A stretch of DNA of 47,831 nucleotides, taken from NCBI GenBank assembly GCA_013154205.1, contig JAADCY010000146.1, forward strand, positions 1 through 47,831, read 5' to 3'. Of the stretch, positions 37,797 to 46,730 are shown one piece after another. The translations under genes were made by a program, and so were the position numbers. The notes under the pieces were generated by a model, which was not told the origin of the DNA, did not search any database, and saw only the letters and a program-made list of their open reading frames with translations. How positions within the stretch are numbered: the first letter of the stretch is position 1; every line of letters starts with the position of its first letter. The DNA is from Thermoproteota archaeon. Its GTDB lineage: Archaea; Thermoproteota; Thermoprotei_A; Sulfolobales; Desulfurococcaceae.

Positions 37797-38552
37797 ATGA
37801 GCAGACACCGTTCTAAGGTGCTGGAGAAGCTGGAAAGACTAGCCAAGATAAACAGAGTTATTCTATCGGTGAACAAGGCAACAGCAATACTCTTCATACT
37901 GTTCAACATCATAATGATCGGCATAACAATAAACTATGGAGCCACAGCCTACAACTACATAAACACTATAACACACAGTAATCCCAATACAACCGTAGCA
38001 GTAATAATCTTCAACAAAACAATACCTAGGATATACGATGTAAACACTAACACTACACCATGGCCCAATATATTCCATCCTATCAACAATACAGCCGTAG
38101 CAATAACCACAGACACACTAGGAACAACAATAATATTGGTCACAATAATAGCTACAATACTATACTCGTTCGGAATACTAGGCTTCATAACCCTCACATT
38201 CATAGTTACAGGGGCACATGGAACACTAGATATTAAGAAAATACGTGAAGAGATAGAAGAATCTAGAAAACCAATAACACTAAAACGTATAGCTAAAGCA
38301 TTTATTGACTGTATAATATTATTGATTGCATTCGAAGGAGCACTCGTAGCACCAGTAACAGGTATATTGCTAACAAATATACTGACAAAAACCATACCAG
38401 CATACATAGGTGCCTCACACACGTTACATATGCTAATGAACCTATACATCATATTATTCACAGTGTACCTATTAACCATAGCAATACTGAACATGATACA
38501 AATAATGGCTCGCGGCATTGTAGAACGAGAGGAGGCACTACGTCTTGATTGA
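37797..38552 (+). CDS. Polytopic membrane protein (251 aa)
   Basis: ATG chosen after GGGTGA; the ATG 12 bases upstream would be ahead of that sequence. Hydrophobic segments at about residues 25-48, 108-140, 170-196 and 210-236. An Asn/Thr-rich extracellular-looking loop lies between the first two (NPNTTVAV, NTNTTPW, NNTAV), and a charged cytoplasmic-looking loop follows the second (DIKKIREEIEESRKP). Coupled to the next membrane protein. No transporter motif. Confidence 0.6.
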   Translation: MSRHRSKVLEKLERLAKINRVILSVNKATAILFILFNIIMIGITINYGATAYNYINTITHSNPNTTVAVIIFNKTIPRIYDVNTNTTPWPNIFHPINNTAVAITTDTLGTTIILVTIIATILYSFGILGFITLTFIVTGAHGTLDIKKIREEIEESRKPITLKRIAKAFIDCIILLIAFEGALVAPVTGILLTNILTKTIPAYIGASHTLHMLMNLYIILFTVYLLTIAILNMIQIMARGIVEREEALRLD

Positions 38553-38853
38553 ACCAGTATTTAATCTACGTAAATACATATTCTACGCCATAATAGTGTA
38601 TATACCGCTTCTAGTACTTACATTCATTATACCAATAAAGAATGGTGATGAACTACTAGGTATGGTAATGACCTATATCCTATCATTCTTCTATGTCTCA
38701 GTCCTAGCGTTTCTTGATGACAACTGGGAGCCAAAACAAGTGGTAATATATATACCAAGAATAGGCTATGTTGATATGATGAGTCTAGCCATGGACATAC
38801 TCCTAGCAATAGTCTTTATATTAATAATAATTCATCACATATTTTTCTCCTAA
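38545..38853 (+). CDS. Small membrane protein (102 aa)
   Basis: TTG start overlapping the end of the previous gene. Three hydrophobic segments (about residues 9-30, 37-57, 79-101). AT-rich. Probably functions with the 251-aa membrane protein. Confidence 0.5.
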   Translation: MIEPVFNLRKYIFYAIIVYIPLLVLTFIIPIKNGDELLGMVMTYILSFFYVSVLAFLDDNWEPKQVVIYIPRIGYVDMMSLAMDILLAIVFILIIIHHIFFS

Positions 38854-38990
38854 ACCAATTATAACAATCCCCACTAGTCATATCAAGCCATGTCAATAGT
38901 CTTCAACAAACTATTCAATAACATATTCCACATGGTTTGTAATACAACAAATATAACAATAAAACTATAAATGAAATTATTTTTATATAG

Positions 38991-39018
38991 TGTTTCGTAA
39001 TCGGGCGAATACGAAACA
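38991..39018. repeat. 28-bp imperfect palindrome beside the serine recombinase gene
   Basis: TGTTTCGTA (38991-38999) and TACGAAACA (39010-39018) are perfect inverted arms; extending inward, 12 of 14 positions match across a 28-bp site. This is the size and symmetry of a serine-recombinase crossover site, and the recombinase starts 65 bases downstream. It also lies right after TTTTTATATAG, so it could be an operator. The rest of the 229-bp gap (38854-39082) shows only AT-rich promoter-like sequence. Confidence 0.65.
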
Positions 39019-39082
39019 TGTACGCAAAGGTTACCAATAAATATCTAGCTATACAAAAATGTATCATAAAGGGTGATACAAA

Positions 39083-39694
39083 ATGTACAGAAAACCCATC
39101 GTAACCTACCTCAGAGTATCAACAGACAAACAAGACCTAGAATCCCAATGGATGGCCATAGATATGTGGGCCAAAACAAACAACATAACAATAGACGAGA
39201 GAATCATTGAGGAAGAACCCGCCAGCGGAGCAGAGGATAATAGACCCCGATTCCAAGAGCTCTGGAGCCGTGTAAAGGAAGGAAAGATCGGAACAATAGT
39301 TGTGGCAGAGCTCTCAAGGCTTTCAAGGCGCATGAGGACGCTTGTAAACTTCCTATATGATTGTTTTGAAAACAATGTCATGGTTGTAAGTATTCGTGAG
39401 GGCTGGCTGGAGGACGCTATGAAAAACGATATTGTGCGGCCAATAATCATAGCTGTTTTCGGGACTCTCTATGAGCTTGAAAGGAAAATGATAAGTGAGC
39501 GTACAAAGGCGGGCATAGCCCGTGTAAAGGCTCAAGGAAAACATGTTGGTCATCCCTTCAAGTTATCCGATAAAGAGGTAAAAATAATTGTAAAGCTGTA
39601 CCGTGAGGGTGTACCTATTAAGAGGATTGCGGAAAGACTAGGTGTAAGCAGAGCAACGGTTTACCGGTATCTGAAACGGGTAGGGGAAAAGTAG
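39083..39694 (+). CDS. Serine recombinase, resolvase/invertase type (203 aa)
   Basis: Catalytic domain first: YLRVSTDKQ with Ser13 and Arg11, then AELSRLSR (76-83), the ER...ERTKAG helix (about 133-145) and GKHVGHP. A C-terminal Hin/Tn3-type helix-turn-helix follows (RIAERLGVSRATVYRYL, about 181-197). Unlike IS607-type enzymes, the HTH is at the C-terminus and no TnpB gene is near. ATG follows GGGTGAT, which lies inside a small hairpin (GTATCA...TGATAC). Probable role: site-specific inversion, resolution of dimers, or integration. Confidence 0.9.
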   Translation: MYRKPIVTYLRVSTDKQDLESQWMAIDMWAKTNNITIDERIIEEEPASGAEDNRPRFQELWSRVKEGKIGTIVVAELSRLSRRMRTLVNFLYDCFENNVMVVSIREGWLEDAMKNDIVRPIIIAVFGTLYELERKMISERTKAGIARVKAQGKHVGHPFKLSDKEVKIIVKLYREGVPIKRIAERLGVSRATVYRYLKRVGEK

Positions 39695-39745
39695 TTATAC
39701 ACATATATCATGTACTATGAAAATAATTATGGGGGGGTGTTATGT

Positions 39746-40063
39746 ATGGCACGGGTTACTAAACGTATTAGTAAGTCTGTGAGAAACAAACTTGGAAGAT
39801 GGTTTTATGGTGTTGTGAAAGCATATGGTGATAAAGTATGTATTGAATTTCACCATGTAGGTCGTGTTAGCAGTTATGTCAAACTGAAAAGGAATGGTGT
39901 ATTAGTTAAAAACCTTGAAAAACTAAGATATTTCGGCGGGTATGGAGATTCTCTAGGTAGTATCATGGGATTATATATTATTGCTTGTTCTAAAGAAGGT
40001 AAGGGTTATTACTTTGAGGATGAAGTTGAAAAGAAACTAGGTATCCCCTTATATTATTGGTAA
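39746..40063 (+). CDS. Hypothetical protein (105 aa)
   Basis: ATG chosen because it follows GGGGGGGTG; an upstream ATG 12 codons earlier precedes that sequence. The protein begins MARVTKRISKSVRNKLGRWF and is basic and beta-rich (VCIEFHHVGRVSSYVKLK), so nucleic-acid binding is possible. AT-rich. No family is recognised. Confidence 0.55.
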   Translation: MARVTKRISKSVRNKLGRWFYGVVKAYGDKVCIEFHHVGRVSSYVKLKRNGVLVKNLEKLRYFGGYGDSLGSIMGLYIIACSKEGKGYYFEDEVEKKLGIPLYYW

Positions 40064-40095
40064 ATCTACATTATACTATTATTTGGGGTTGAGAT

Positions 40096-40308
40096 ATGGA
40101 TTGGTGGTGTGAAATACTCTATTTTAGATATAATGATAATGCACGAACAATTAATGTTCTTGTATGTGCAACTGAAGATATACGACATCTTATACTTGAT
40201 GCTGTTGAATTAAAATATAAGAAGGAAGGCTATACTCTAGTTAAAGTAGATGTGATTGGACGGGTAAATAATGTAGCAGTTGCTGAGCACAAAAATGATA
40301 ATTATTGA
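40096..40308 (+). CDS. Hypothetical protein (70 aa)
   Basis: A small alpha/beta protein: strand (CEILYFRYNDNARTINVLV), helix (RHLILDAVELKYKK), strands (LVKVDVIGRVNNVAV). ATG after GGGGTTGAG. AT-rich. No family is recognised. Confidence 0.5.
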   Translation: MDWWCEILYFRYNDNARTINVLVCATEDIRHLILDAVELKYKKEGYTLVKVDVIGRVNNVAVAEHKNDNY

Positions 40309-40322
40309 AAAAAGACTTAGGT

Positions 40323-41690
40323 TTAGTGTTTTTTCTTTATCATTATGGTTAGGGCTGTTGTTATTATGGCTATCATTGCTATTATGGCTATGTAGAGCTT
40401 GTATTGACGCTGTGCTTGTTGTTCTAGGATGTCTATCTTCTTGTTTTGCAGGGTTAGCTGTTTTGTTAGGTTGTTGAGTTTTTCCTGTAGGGCTTGTATG
40501 GTGGTTTCTAATTGTTTTTCCTTGGTGCTTGTTGTTTGGGATAGCTGGTTTATTGTTTGTTGTAGGTTGTTGAGCCGGGCTTGGAGTTGTGCTAGTCTTG
40601 CTGTTGTGGTGTTTAGTATTGTTTTTAGCTTTGTTATCTGGGTGTCTGTGTAGTTGATCCATGGCTTAGATGATAGTGTTGCAGTGGTTTTTGTCAGGGT
40701 GTTGTTGAGGGTTTGTATAATGGATTCCAGCTTCTCTGCCGTAGCGTTCAGCTTGCCGAGGAGCTCCATGCGTATCTTCTCCTGCTTATCAGCAAGCCCC
40801 GCTATCCCCGCCTGTAGCTTGTCAATGGTCTTGTTCAACACGCCGATCTCCTCGTTTATTAGGGCCACTTGTTTCTCAAGCAACGATAGGTCTGCCTGTA
40901 GCCTCGTCGTGTTCGTCTCCAATGCCTCCAGCTCCTTGTTCAACCGATCTATTGTCTGTGCCTGCCCCGCTACCTTATCCTCCAAACCGTTTACCATGGA
41001 CTGCAGGCTCTGTATTTGCTTCTCGATACCATTTATGGTTTTTGTAAAGGACTGGTTATCCACATAGCCGTTCACAACCCTAATCGTCTTACTAGCCACC
41101 AATACATGACGTCCGGTCACAAGGCTCACATACACAACGCCCAGCCGGTACGTGCCGCTCGGCAACCCAGGGACAACAGCAACCGTGTCCAGCGTCTCAT
41201 TGCCACGAGCCATCACAAAACTATTCACAACCAAGCCATCCACCGTCACGAGATACCACTGGTAAGCCGCATACCCAGAGCCCTCAACACGTATATGATC
41301 CAAGGGCTCCACAGTAGAAGCATTAATATATAGCGATGGCACGGTCACCGTAAAACTAGCCAGCGCCTCAACACCATACTGATCAACCGCCTTAATAGTA
41401 TGGATCCCCGGCCCCGCATCAGGCGGGATCTCCACGTAGTCCCCGAACCAGCCGCCCCAATCAGCAGTCTCCGTAGCAATCAACCGGTCATCGAAATACA
41501 CGTATATCTTAGCACCACCAGTAAAGTTATACCCACTAATCCATATATCCACACCACGATGCCCATGATCCGGGAACAAGAATATCTCCGCACCATAGCT
41601 AGACGGTGAGCCGGCGTACACTAGGCCCTGCAACCCAAGACACGACACAAGAAGACCAACAAGAACGACAACACCCAACGCCCTATTCAT
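40323..41690 (-). CDS. Surface protein: signal peptide, beta domains, long coiled coil, membrane anchor (455 aa)
   Basis: Start ATG follows GGTGATCC. A signal peptide (1-26, RALGVVVLVGLLVSCLGLQG) precedes two to three Ig/IPT-like beta domains (about 30-210: AEIFLFPDHGHRGVDIWISG, VEGSGYAAYQWYLVTV). A coiled coil of some 200 residues follows (about 220-425, regular Leu/Ile heptads, QIQSLQSMVNGLEDKVAGQ) and a C-terminal anchor (IAIIAMIAIITTALTIMIKK). This is a stalked head-on-rod cell-surface or virion spike. The Asn-Thr-rich coil has many potential glycosylation sites. Confidence 0.75.
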   Translation of the reverse strand: MNRALGVVVLVGLLVSCLGLQGLVYAGSPSSYGAEIFLFPDHGHRGVDIWISGYNFTGGAKIYVYFDDRLIATETADWGGWFGDYVEIPPDAGPGIHTIKAVDQYGVEALASFTVTVPSLYINASTVEPLDHIRVEGSGYAAYQWYLVTVDGLVVNSFVMARGNETLDTVAVVPGLPSGTYRLGVVYVSLVTGRHVLVASKTIRVVNGYVDNQSFTKTINGIEKQIQSLQSMVNGLEDKVAGQAQTIDRLNKELEALETNTTRLQADLSLLEKQVALINEEIGVLNKTIDKLQAGIAGLADKQEKIRMELLGKLNATAEKLESIIQTLNNTLTKTTATLSSKPWINYTDTQITKLKTILNTTTARLAQLQARLNNLQQTINQLSQTTSTKEKQLETTIQALQEKLNNLTKQLTLQNKKIDILEQQAQRQYKLYIAIIAMIAIITTALTIMIKKKH

Positions 41691-41750
41691 AGGATCACCT
41701 CTCTCAACTAAAGTATATATCAAGAAAAGACTTAAAAACAAGATGAAAAA

Positions 41751-42794
41751 CTAATAAGTAATAATCCTGTAATTGGCAATAAAATAGATTGTATATAGGT
41801 CGGTTTTCTTTTGCTTTGGGTTTCGCTTTATTAGTTTTTTCAGCTTTAGTGTTACAACTTGATACTTGTGTTCTTTGGCCCATTCTATAAGCCATGGAAT
41901 ATATGTTGATTGCTTCAATAAGAACTTACCCTTTAAGCGCTCAAGCCTATTCAATAAATCCATATAGTCGGCTTCCGTAAAACTATTGGTATCATAATAA
42001 GATACACCTTTCATCCCTTGTTCGGTTGATAAATATAGGTGTGGTGGATCAACATAGAAGAATGACTTATCACTATCATAGCGTTGTAGTATCTCTCGGA
42101 AATCAAGGTTTTCAACCACAACATGTTTTAGGCGTTGCCATATAAGTTTTACCTTACGAAGTGGTGACCAAATAGTCCTAGTTGGATGTCCTCCGCCTTT
42201 TAGTCCAAAACCTAGGCCAGCCGCATATTTACCAGCATAGCTAAGACGCATAACATAATAATAGGCTACTGCTTTATCTATGGGGTCTTTAAACTCATTG
42301 TTATCTAGCTTCTTTATGAAATCATAGTATAGTGTTCTGCTTGCCACTATGAATTCAAAGCGCTTGATGAATTCATCATATTTGTCACGCACAACCATGA
42401 ATAGATTTACAAGTTTATCATCCAGATCATTATATATATCGAGCTTGCTGGGAGGCTTGTTTAACAATAAAGGTGCTCCTCCTCCGAATACCTCGACATA
42501 TATTTCATGTGGTGGTATCATTTTTGCTATGTATGGCAGTAGAAATGAATCCCCTCCCATATACCATATTAGATTTAATTTGGGATTGTGTAATGGTATT
42601 TCTAAGGCTGTATCTCTTGGTACGCTATGGGTTTTCTTAGAACCATGCTTAATATACCACCCTATTTTTCTAGAAAAATACAGATGACCGATCTCACCAC
42701 ATTTGGGACAGACCACTAGAAGATTATGTGTATTACGTCGTATATTTTCTAAGTTCCAGTGTTGTATTTTGGGTTTGGATTTCTTAGAACCCAT
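41751..42794 (-). CDS. D12-class DNA adenine methyltransferase with DPPH motif (347 aa)
   Basis: The N-terminal CPKC (residues 29-32) and nearby His residues may form a zinc site. The SAM-binding motif is YVEVFGGGAPLL (99-110), with IYNDLDDKLVNLF just after it, as in Dam/DpnM-type N6-adenine methyltransferases. The catalytic tetrad reads DPPH (249-252; FFYVDPPHLYL) where the family normally has DPPY. AT-rich, unlike its neighbours, which suggests transfer. Likely protects the element from restriction. Distinct from the DPPW enzyme at 19023. Confidence 0.8.
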   Translation of the reverse strand: MGSKKSKPKIQHWNLENIRRNTHNLLVVCPKCGEIGHLYFSRKIGWYIKHGSKKTHSVPRDTALEIPLHNPKLNLIWYMGGDSFLLPYIAKMIPPHEIYVEVFGGGAPLLLNKPPSKLDIYNDLDDKLVNLFMVVRDKYDEFIKRFEFIVASRTLYYDFIKKLDNNEFKDPIDKAVAYYYVMRLSYAGKYAAGLGFGLKGGGHPTRTIWSPLRKVKLIWQRLKHVVVENLDFREILQRYDSDKSFFYVDPPHLYLSTEQGMKGVSYYDTNSFTEADYMDLLNRLERLKGKFLLKQSTYIPWLIEWAKEHKYQVVTLKLKKLIKRNPKQKKTDLYTIYFIANYRIITY

Positions 42795-43084
42795 GTTTAT
42801 CTACCGTGTATAGTTTCTATTGATCTGTTGATTTAAAAGTTTGAGGATAGATGTATAAATAATCTATTATATGGTAGAATACTTATATGATACTAGAAAA
42901 ATATAATATTTGTTAATCATTGTTTCTAATATGTATGTATATGGTTTAAGGTGGAAAATATTAGAAAACATGATTAGTTATTATTGGTTTTATCTAAAGA
43001 CATATAAGTAAAACAAAATTTGAAACATAATACATAGTAGAGCATACTCTAGATTATAAAGCATCCACAAGCATAATCTATACT
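42795..43084. other. AT-rich divergent intergenic region
   Basis: 290 bases between the divergent methyltransferase (minus) and the 235-aa gene (plus). It holds TATA-like stretches on both strands (GATTATAAAGC near 43054 for the plus gene) and a lone CTAG half-site. I see no gene or repeat. Confidence 0.4.
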
Positions 43085-43792
43085 ATGGTGATGGATAGAT
43101 TGATTGATACGGCTAAGCGGCTAGCGGTTCTCGGGCTCTGCAACCTCATGGGAGCACACATCGTAAATGTGCTGAGGAACGTTAATGTGCTGAGGAACAA
43201 GGCGGATGCTGTTGTTATTGGCAACATGCATGGCGGGACATATGAGGTTGTTTATCTTGAACCGCTACGTTCTGGCCTTGAATCATATGCTCATGTATTT
43301 ATTGGTAAGAATGGCAGACCCGTTGTCCAGCGCTCGAATAAGAAGCGTCGATGGTGGAGGTTCTGGGAGAAAAACAAGTTGCTCAGCATGGCACGGCACC
43401 ATGCATTATATTTGTGGAAAGACACGGGGATCAAGGATATCCTGCACACCGTGGACTTCTATATCGGTGCACTAAATATTGATGGTAAACCCTATCGGCT
43501 CATCTATACCGGGATACAATACTATGATCCACATCTTGTGCTACCGGATATGATGGTTGCCTATATGGATCATAAATACTGTGTTGCTCTTAACCACTAT
43601 CGTTATCTTGATGATGGGGAGAAACGGGCTCTTGATATTTACAGGTATGATTCTGGCTTGTTGGCTCATGTGACGGCTTCTCTACTGTACATGGTCGCTT
43701 ATAGGTTGAGGGAGCAGGGTGTTCTGCGTAGGCTTGATGTTGATAATCATATGATGCTCTTCTATAGCTTGGTCGAGAAGCTCAAGATATAG
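43085..43792 (+). CDS. Hypothetical protein (235 aa)
   Basis: TATA at about 43054 puts transcription start at or near the ATG (leaderless). A near-perfect 18-base in-frame duplication gives NVLRNVNVLRN near residue 28. Alpha/beta protein with a basic middle (RSNKKRRWWRFWEKNKL) that could bind nucleic acid or membrane. No family is recognised. Confidence 0.55.
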   Translation: MVMDRLIDTAKRLAVLGLCNLMGAHIVNVLRNVNVLRNKADAVVIGNMHGGTYEVVYLEPLRSGLESYAHVFIGKNGRPVVQRSNKKRRWWRFWEKNKLLSMARHHALYLWKDTGIKDILHTVDFYIGALNIDGKPYRLIYTGIQYYDPHLVLPDMMVAYMDHKYCVALNHYRYLDDGEKRALDIYRYDSGLLAHVTASLLYMVAYRLREQGVLRRLDVDNHMMLFYSLVEKLKI

Positions 43793-43904
43793 CATAATGA
43801 TTATCATATGAGGTGTTGTTTACGTTGTTTACGGTATATCATGATCTGTATATAACATATATGTTTTCCTATAATTATATTATTATATAGGAGGGGCGAT
43901 AGGT

Positions 43905-44765
43905 ATGAAGGATAATGTTATAAGTAATGATTTTGATTGGTATTATGATCTATATAGGAGGGATAGGAAGATATATATTGTAGTGCTTCCGCCGGGTAAG
44001 CAGTTACAGTTTAAGTTCTGGAGCGAGTATTTTGTTGAGGTAAATCCGAAAGAATATGATATTGACAGTAAGAATGATCACAAGCATGGCGTCTTTGTCT
44101 GTTTTCCTATTGATGGTCATGGTGTTGGTGGTACGAAGCGTGAGACCTCTTTATCGTCTTCTCCTGTTTTTCCCCGAGCTATTGAGGTTATATATAAGCT
44201 TCAACGGAAGTTTATTGGTATTAGGCAGTTTATGAAACTGTATGATCTTGATGGTATGTATGAGGAGTGGGAAAAACGTTTCAAACTATTTAATTCAGGC
44301 ATAAGGTTCCGTGGGCGTAACATATGTATTGCCGGTAGTACTGGTCTTGGCAATTATTTCTTCATACGTTTGCAGAGCAGTTTCCATAGAGGGGAAAACA
44401 TGTATTTTCTCTATAACATTGACTATGTGACTAGGTTTCCCTATAGGGATTTCGTATATGATGTTGCGGCGGCTATTGTTAAATGGGTTACTGATATTAT
44501 GCCTCCCCTGTCGGATTATGGGCGTAGTCATGTTGCGGCTTTCCAGTATTATTGGGGTTTCTTTGAGAATGAGATCGGTGTACGTGTTGTTGATGAGAAT
44601 GGTAATCCTGCTAGGCATTTCTATTACCATGTATATAGTGTGGAAGACATAGTGGGTGTTATCGGTAAGGAAAGGCTGGATAGGGTAGAGTTTCTCGGGA
44701 TCGCTGTGATTGAGGATACTGCGGAGGGTCCGCGTCTTGTTGTTAAGCCATATGTTGTGGGGTGA
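43905..44765 (+). CDS. Hypothetical protein (286 aa)
   Basis: Tyr/Phe/Arg-rich alpha/beta protein without membrane segments; the segment ICIAGSTGLGNYFFIR is Gly-rich but not a P-loop. Overlaps the P-loop ATPase gene by four bases, so the two are coupled and probably act together. No family is recognised. Confidence 0.6.
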   Translation: MKDNVISNDFDWYYDLYRRDRKIYIVVLPPGKQLQFKFWSEYFVEVNPKEYDIDSKNDHKHGVFVCFPIDGHGVGGTKRETSLSSSPVFPRAIEVIYKLQRKFIGIRQFMKLYDLDGMYEEWEKRFKLFNSGIRFRGRNICIAGSTGLGNYFFIRLQSSFHRGENMYFLYNIDYVTRFPYRDFVYDVAAAIVKWVTDIMPPLSDYGRSHVAAFQYYWGFFENEIGVRVVDENGNPARHFYYHVYSVEDIVGVIGKERLDRVEFLGIAVIEDTAEGPRLVVKPYVVG

Positions 44766-46198
44766 GCCACGCCTTGGTTATGGCTGAGCCTGTTTCTCGG
44801 CCTCACTTGTTCCCGAAGGAGATTGTTGAGAGTGAGATCTATAATAAGAAGATATTCTATGGGCTAAGCCCGCATGAGATCGAGGAGCGGTTGTGGTGGC
44901 GTGTCGAGCGTGTTCGTGAGCTGAACAAGGAGATATATCGTGTTGTCACGCCTATTTATGCTCCTAATATTGAGTCTGTGCATAAACGTTATGGTGCTGT
45001 TAGTGAGGTTGTTGTGCGTTATGTCTTGTCATATTATATGAAGGCTATACGTAAAGGCGGTATTTATGCCGAGAACATAAAGCATCTACTAGCTCTTTAT
45101 CTCATGATATTTCACTGGATTAAGACCGAGACGGTGCGAGAGGTATGTGCTGGTTTTGAGTATCTTTATGGTCTTTATGAGCATCTAACGGATGTACGTG
45201 ATTCCTGTATTGACAAGTATAGTAGTAGGACGGAGATAATTAGGTGTGTCATGGATAGTCTTGGTGTTGATGAGACAAGTATATCGGGGATGCGTAACGA
45301 GATAGTCAAGTTTATCCCATATCTTATAACTCGTTTCCACGAAGGAGGACACGTCCGTGTTCCACATGAGTTTATGCTTGATCATATTGATTATCGCTAT
45401 GCTTCTACTACTCCGTTAGCTAGCCACGTGGTCTCTAGTATTATCCGTAACTATGGGTATGGGGAGGAGAGCGGTAAACGTATCAGTGTCTCGGGACATC
45501 TTGGTGCTGGTAAGACTACCTTTGTGTTTCTCAGTCTGTATGCGGCTCTACGGTTCCTCGGTATCCCTAAGGAGCGTGCTGTGAAGTATATTCATGCCCT
45601 CATGTTCAACCACCCGATAGAACTGTTCATGTTCACGGATATGATTAACTCGGGTATTGTGGAGCGTGTACCGTTCCTAGTAGTGGACGACGTGTCTAGT
45701 ATCCTGTCCAAGTACTGGATCTTCGAGGATAGGTATATGAAGCAGGCTATGGTCGGCTTCAATAAGGCGATAAAGATCATACGTGAATCGGTAGGTATAA
45801 GCATATTTATCAGCGACGTGAGCGAGGCCATCGCTAAGGGTATCCGTGAAAGCATAGACATACGCATCGAGTCCGAACAAGTAGCCCCGACGAGCGTTAG
45901 TGCTCAGTACTATGAGGTCAGCCTCTGGATGGATACTACTACTTATCGCCCGGTATCAGCACGTAAGAGCGGCGAGCTACGATTGTCTCCCAGCACAGCT
46001 AACAAGATAGCGATGCTCACCGGCACTGCTACGCCGCCGTTCTACATTCCCGACCATGTCTACCGTGACCTGACAACGATAAAGAAGTTGATACGCCGCT
46101 ACCACATGAAGAAGACACGTGATGCCATGATGACACCGATAATAAAAATGATAAAGAACATGGAGAAGCAACAAGAGGAAAACAAAGAGGAAGAATAA
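44762..46198 (+). CDS. P-loop ATPase of unknown family (478 aa)
   Basis: Walker A is GHLGAGKT (residues 245-252), Walker B is FLVVDD (305-310), and SIFISDVSEA with a conserved Asp looks like a sensor-1 strand. A 240-residue helical N-terminal domain of unknown fold precedes the ATPase; the C-terminus is a charged helix. GTG start overlaps the upstream stop; TTG 44774 or ATG 44780 are alternatives. Possible roles: AAA+ initiator or loader, or packaging ATPase. I see neither an Orc1 winged helix nor terminase motifs. It is coupled to 43905-44765 and followed by a nuclease-like gene. Confidence 0.7.
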   Translation: MSHALVMAEPVSRPHLFPKEIVESEIYNKKIFYGLSPHEIEERLWWRVERVRELNKEIYRVVTPIYAPNIESVHKRYGAVSEVVVRYVLSYYMKAIRKGGIYAENIKHLLALYLMIFHWIKTETVREVCAGFEYLYGLYEHLTDVRDSCIDKYSSRTEIIRCVMDSLGVDETSISGMRNEIVKFIPYLITRFHEGGHVRVPHEFMLDHIDYRYASTTPLASHVVSSIIRNYGYGEESGKRISVSGHLGAGKTTFVFLSLYAALRFLGIPKERAVKYIHALMFNHPIELFMFTDMINSGIVERVPFLVVDDVSSILSKYWIFEDRYMKQAMVGFNKAIKIIRESVGISIFISDVSEAIAKGIRESIDIRIESEQVAPTSVSAQYYEVSLWMDTTTYRPVSARKSGELRLSPSTANKIAMLTGTATPPFYIPDHVYRDLTTIKKLIRRYHMKKTRDAMMTPIIKMIKNMEKQQEENKEEE

Positions 46199-46200
46199 CT

Positions 46201-46728
46201 ATGAATAATGTAAAATATTTATATCATTTTCACAGCCTTATAGTGTCGATATTCACATATGAGCCTAATATTGTTATAAAAATACTTAGAACAATGTATC
46301 CTAGATGGCGGGTATTCAGTAAAAATGTGAGGTTTATAAGGCCAGAATTTAGTACCGGTTTTCGATATGCTGATGTTATATGGGTTATGAAGGATGAGGA
46401 TCAGTATAATTGGTATTTACTTGCTTTTGAGATAAAAACTGGAAAATATAGATCGGAGTGGATGAGACAGATAAAAGATATAAGGATAGGCCTCTATGAG
46501 GCTTCAAAGAGACTTAGGAAACGGGGAATAATAAGGGGTAAATTAGCGTTGGTTCACCGATATATTTTTCTGGTTGGATGGAAGAGGGAGATAGAGAAGG
46601 TTAAAGAAAGGATAAAGGGTTCTGAGTTAGATCATGGTAAACTGCGTGTTATACCGTTAGAGTATTTTCGTGATATCTGTATTAGGCGTGCTAGAGAAAT
46701 AGTAGATTTGTTCACAAAATTATATTAG
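46201..46728 (+). CDS. PD-(D/E)XK nuclease-like protein (175 aa)
   Basis: RYADVIWVM (Asp), then YLLAFEIKTGKY (Glu-x-Lys) and a following helix with WMRQIKDIRIGLYEASKRL give the PD-(D/E)XK core, much as in the 169-aa protein at 35562. Basic and AT-rich. Coupled to the P-loop ATPase, an ATPase-nuclease pair that could process or package DNA. Confidence 0.6.
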   Translation: MNNVKYLYHFHSLIVSIFTYEPNIVIKILRTMYPRWRVFSKNVRFIRPEFSTGFRYADVIWVMKDEDQYNWYLLAFEIKTGKYRSEWMRQIKDIRIGLYEASKRLRKRGIIRGKLALVHRYIFLVGWKREIEKVKERIKGSELDHGKLRVIPLEYFRDICIRRAREIVDLFTKLY

Positions 46729-46730
46729 TT

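Noticed and set aside
39083..39694. IS607-type insertion sequence
   Set aside because: IS607 transposases carry an N-terminal MerR-like HTH and usually a TnpB partner; here the HTH is C-terminal, and no TnpB gene or element ends are seen.
44762..46198. Orc1/Cdc6 initiator
   Set aside because: The P-loop lies after 240 residues, the Walker A sequence differs from the usual Orc1 form, and no winged-helix domain is visible at the C-terminus.
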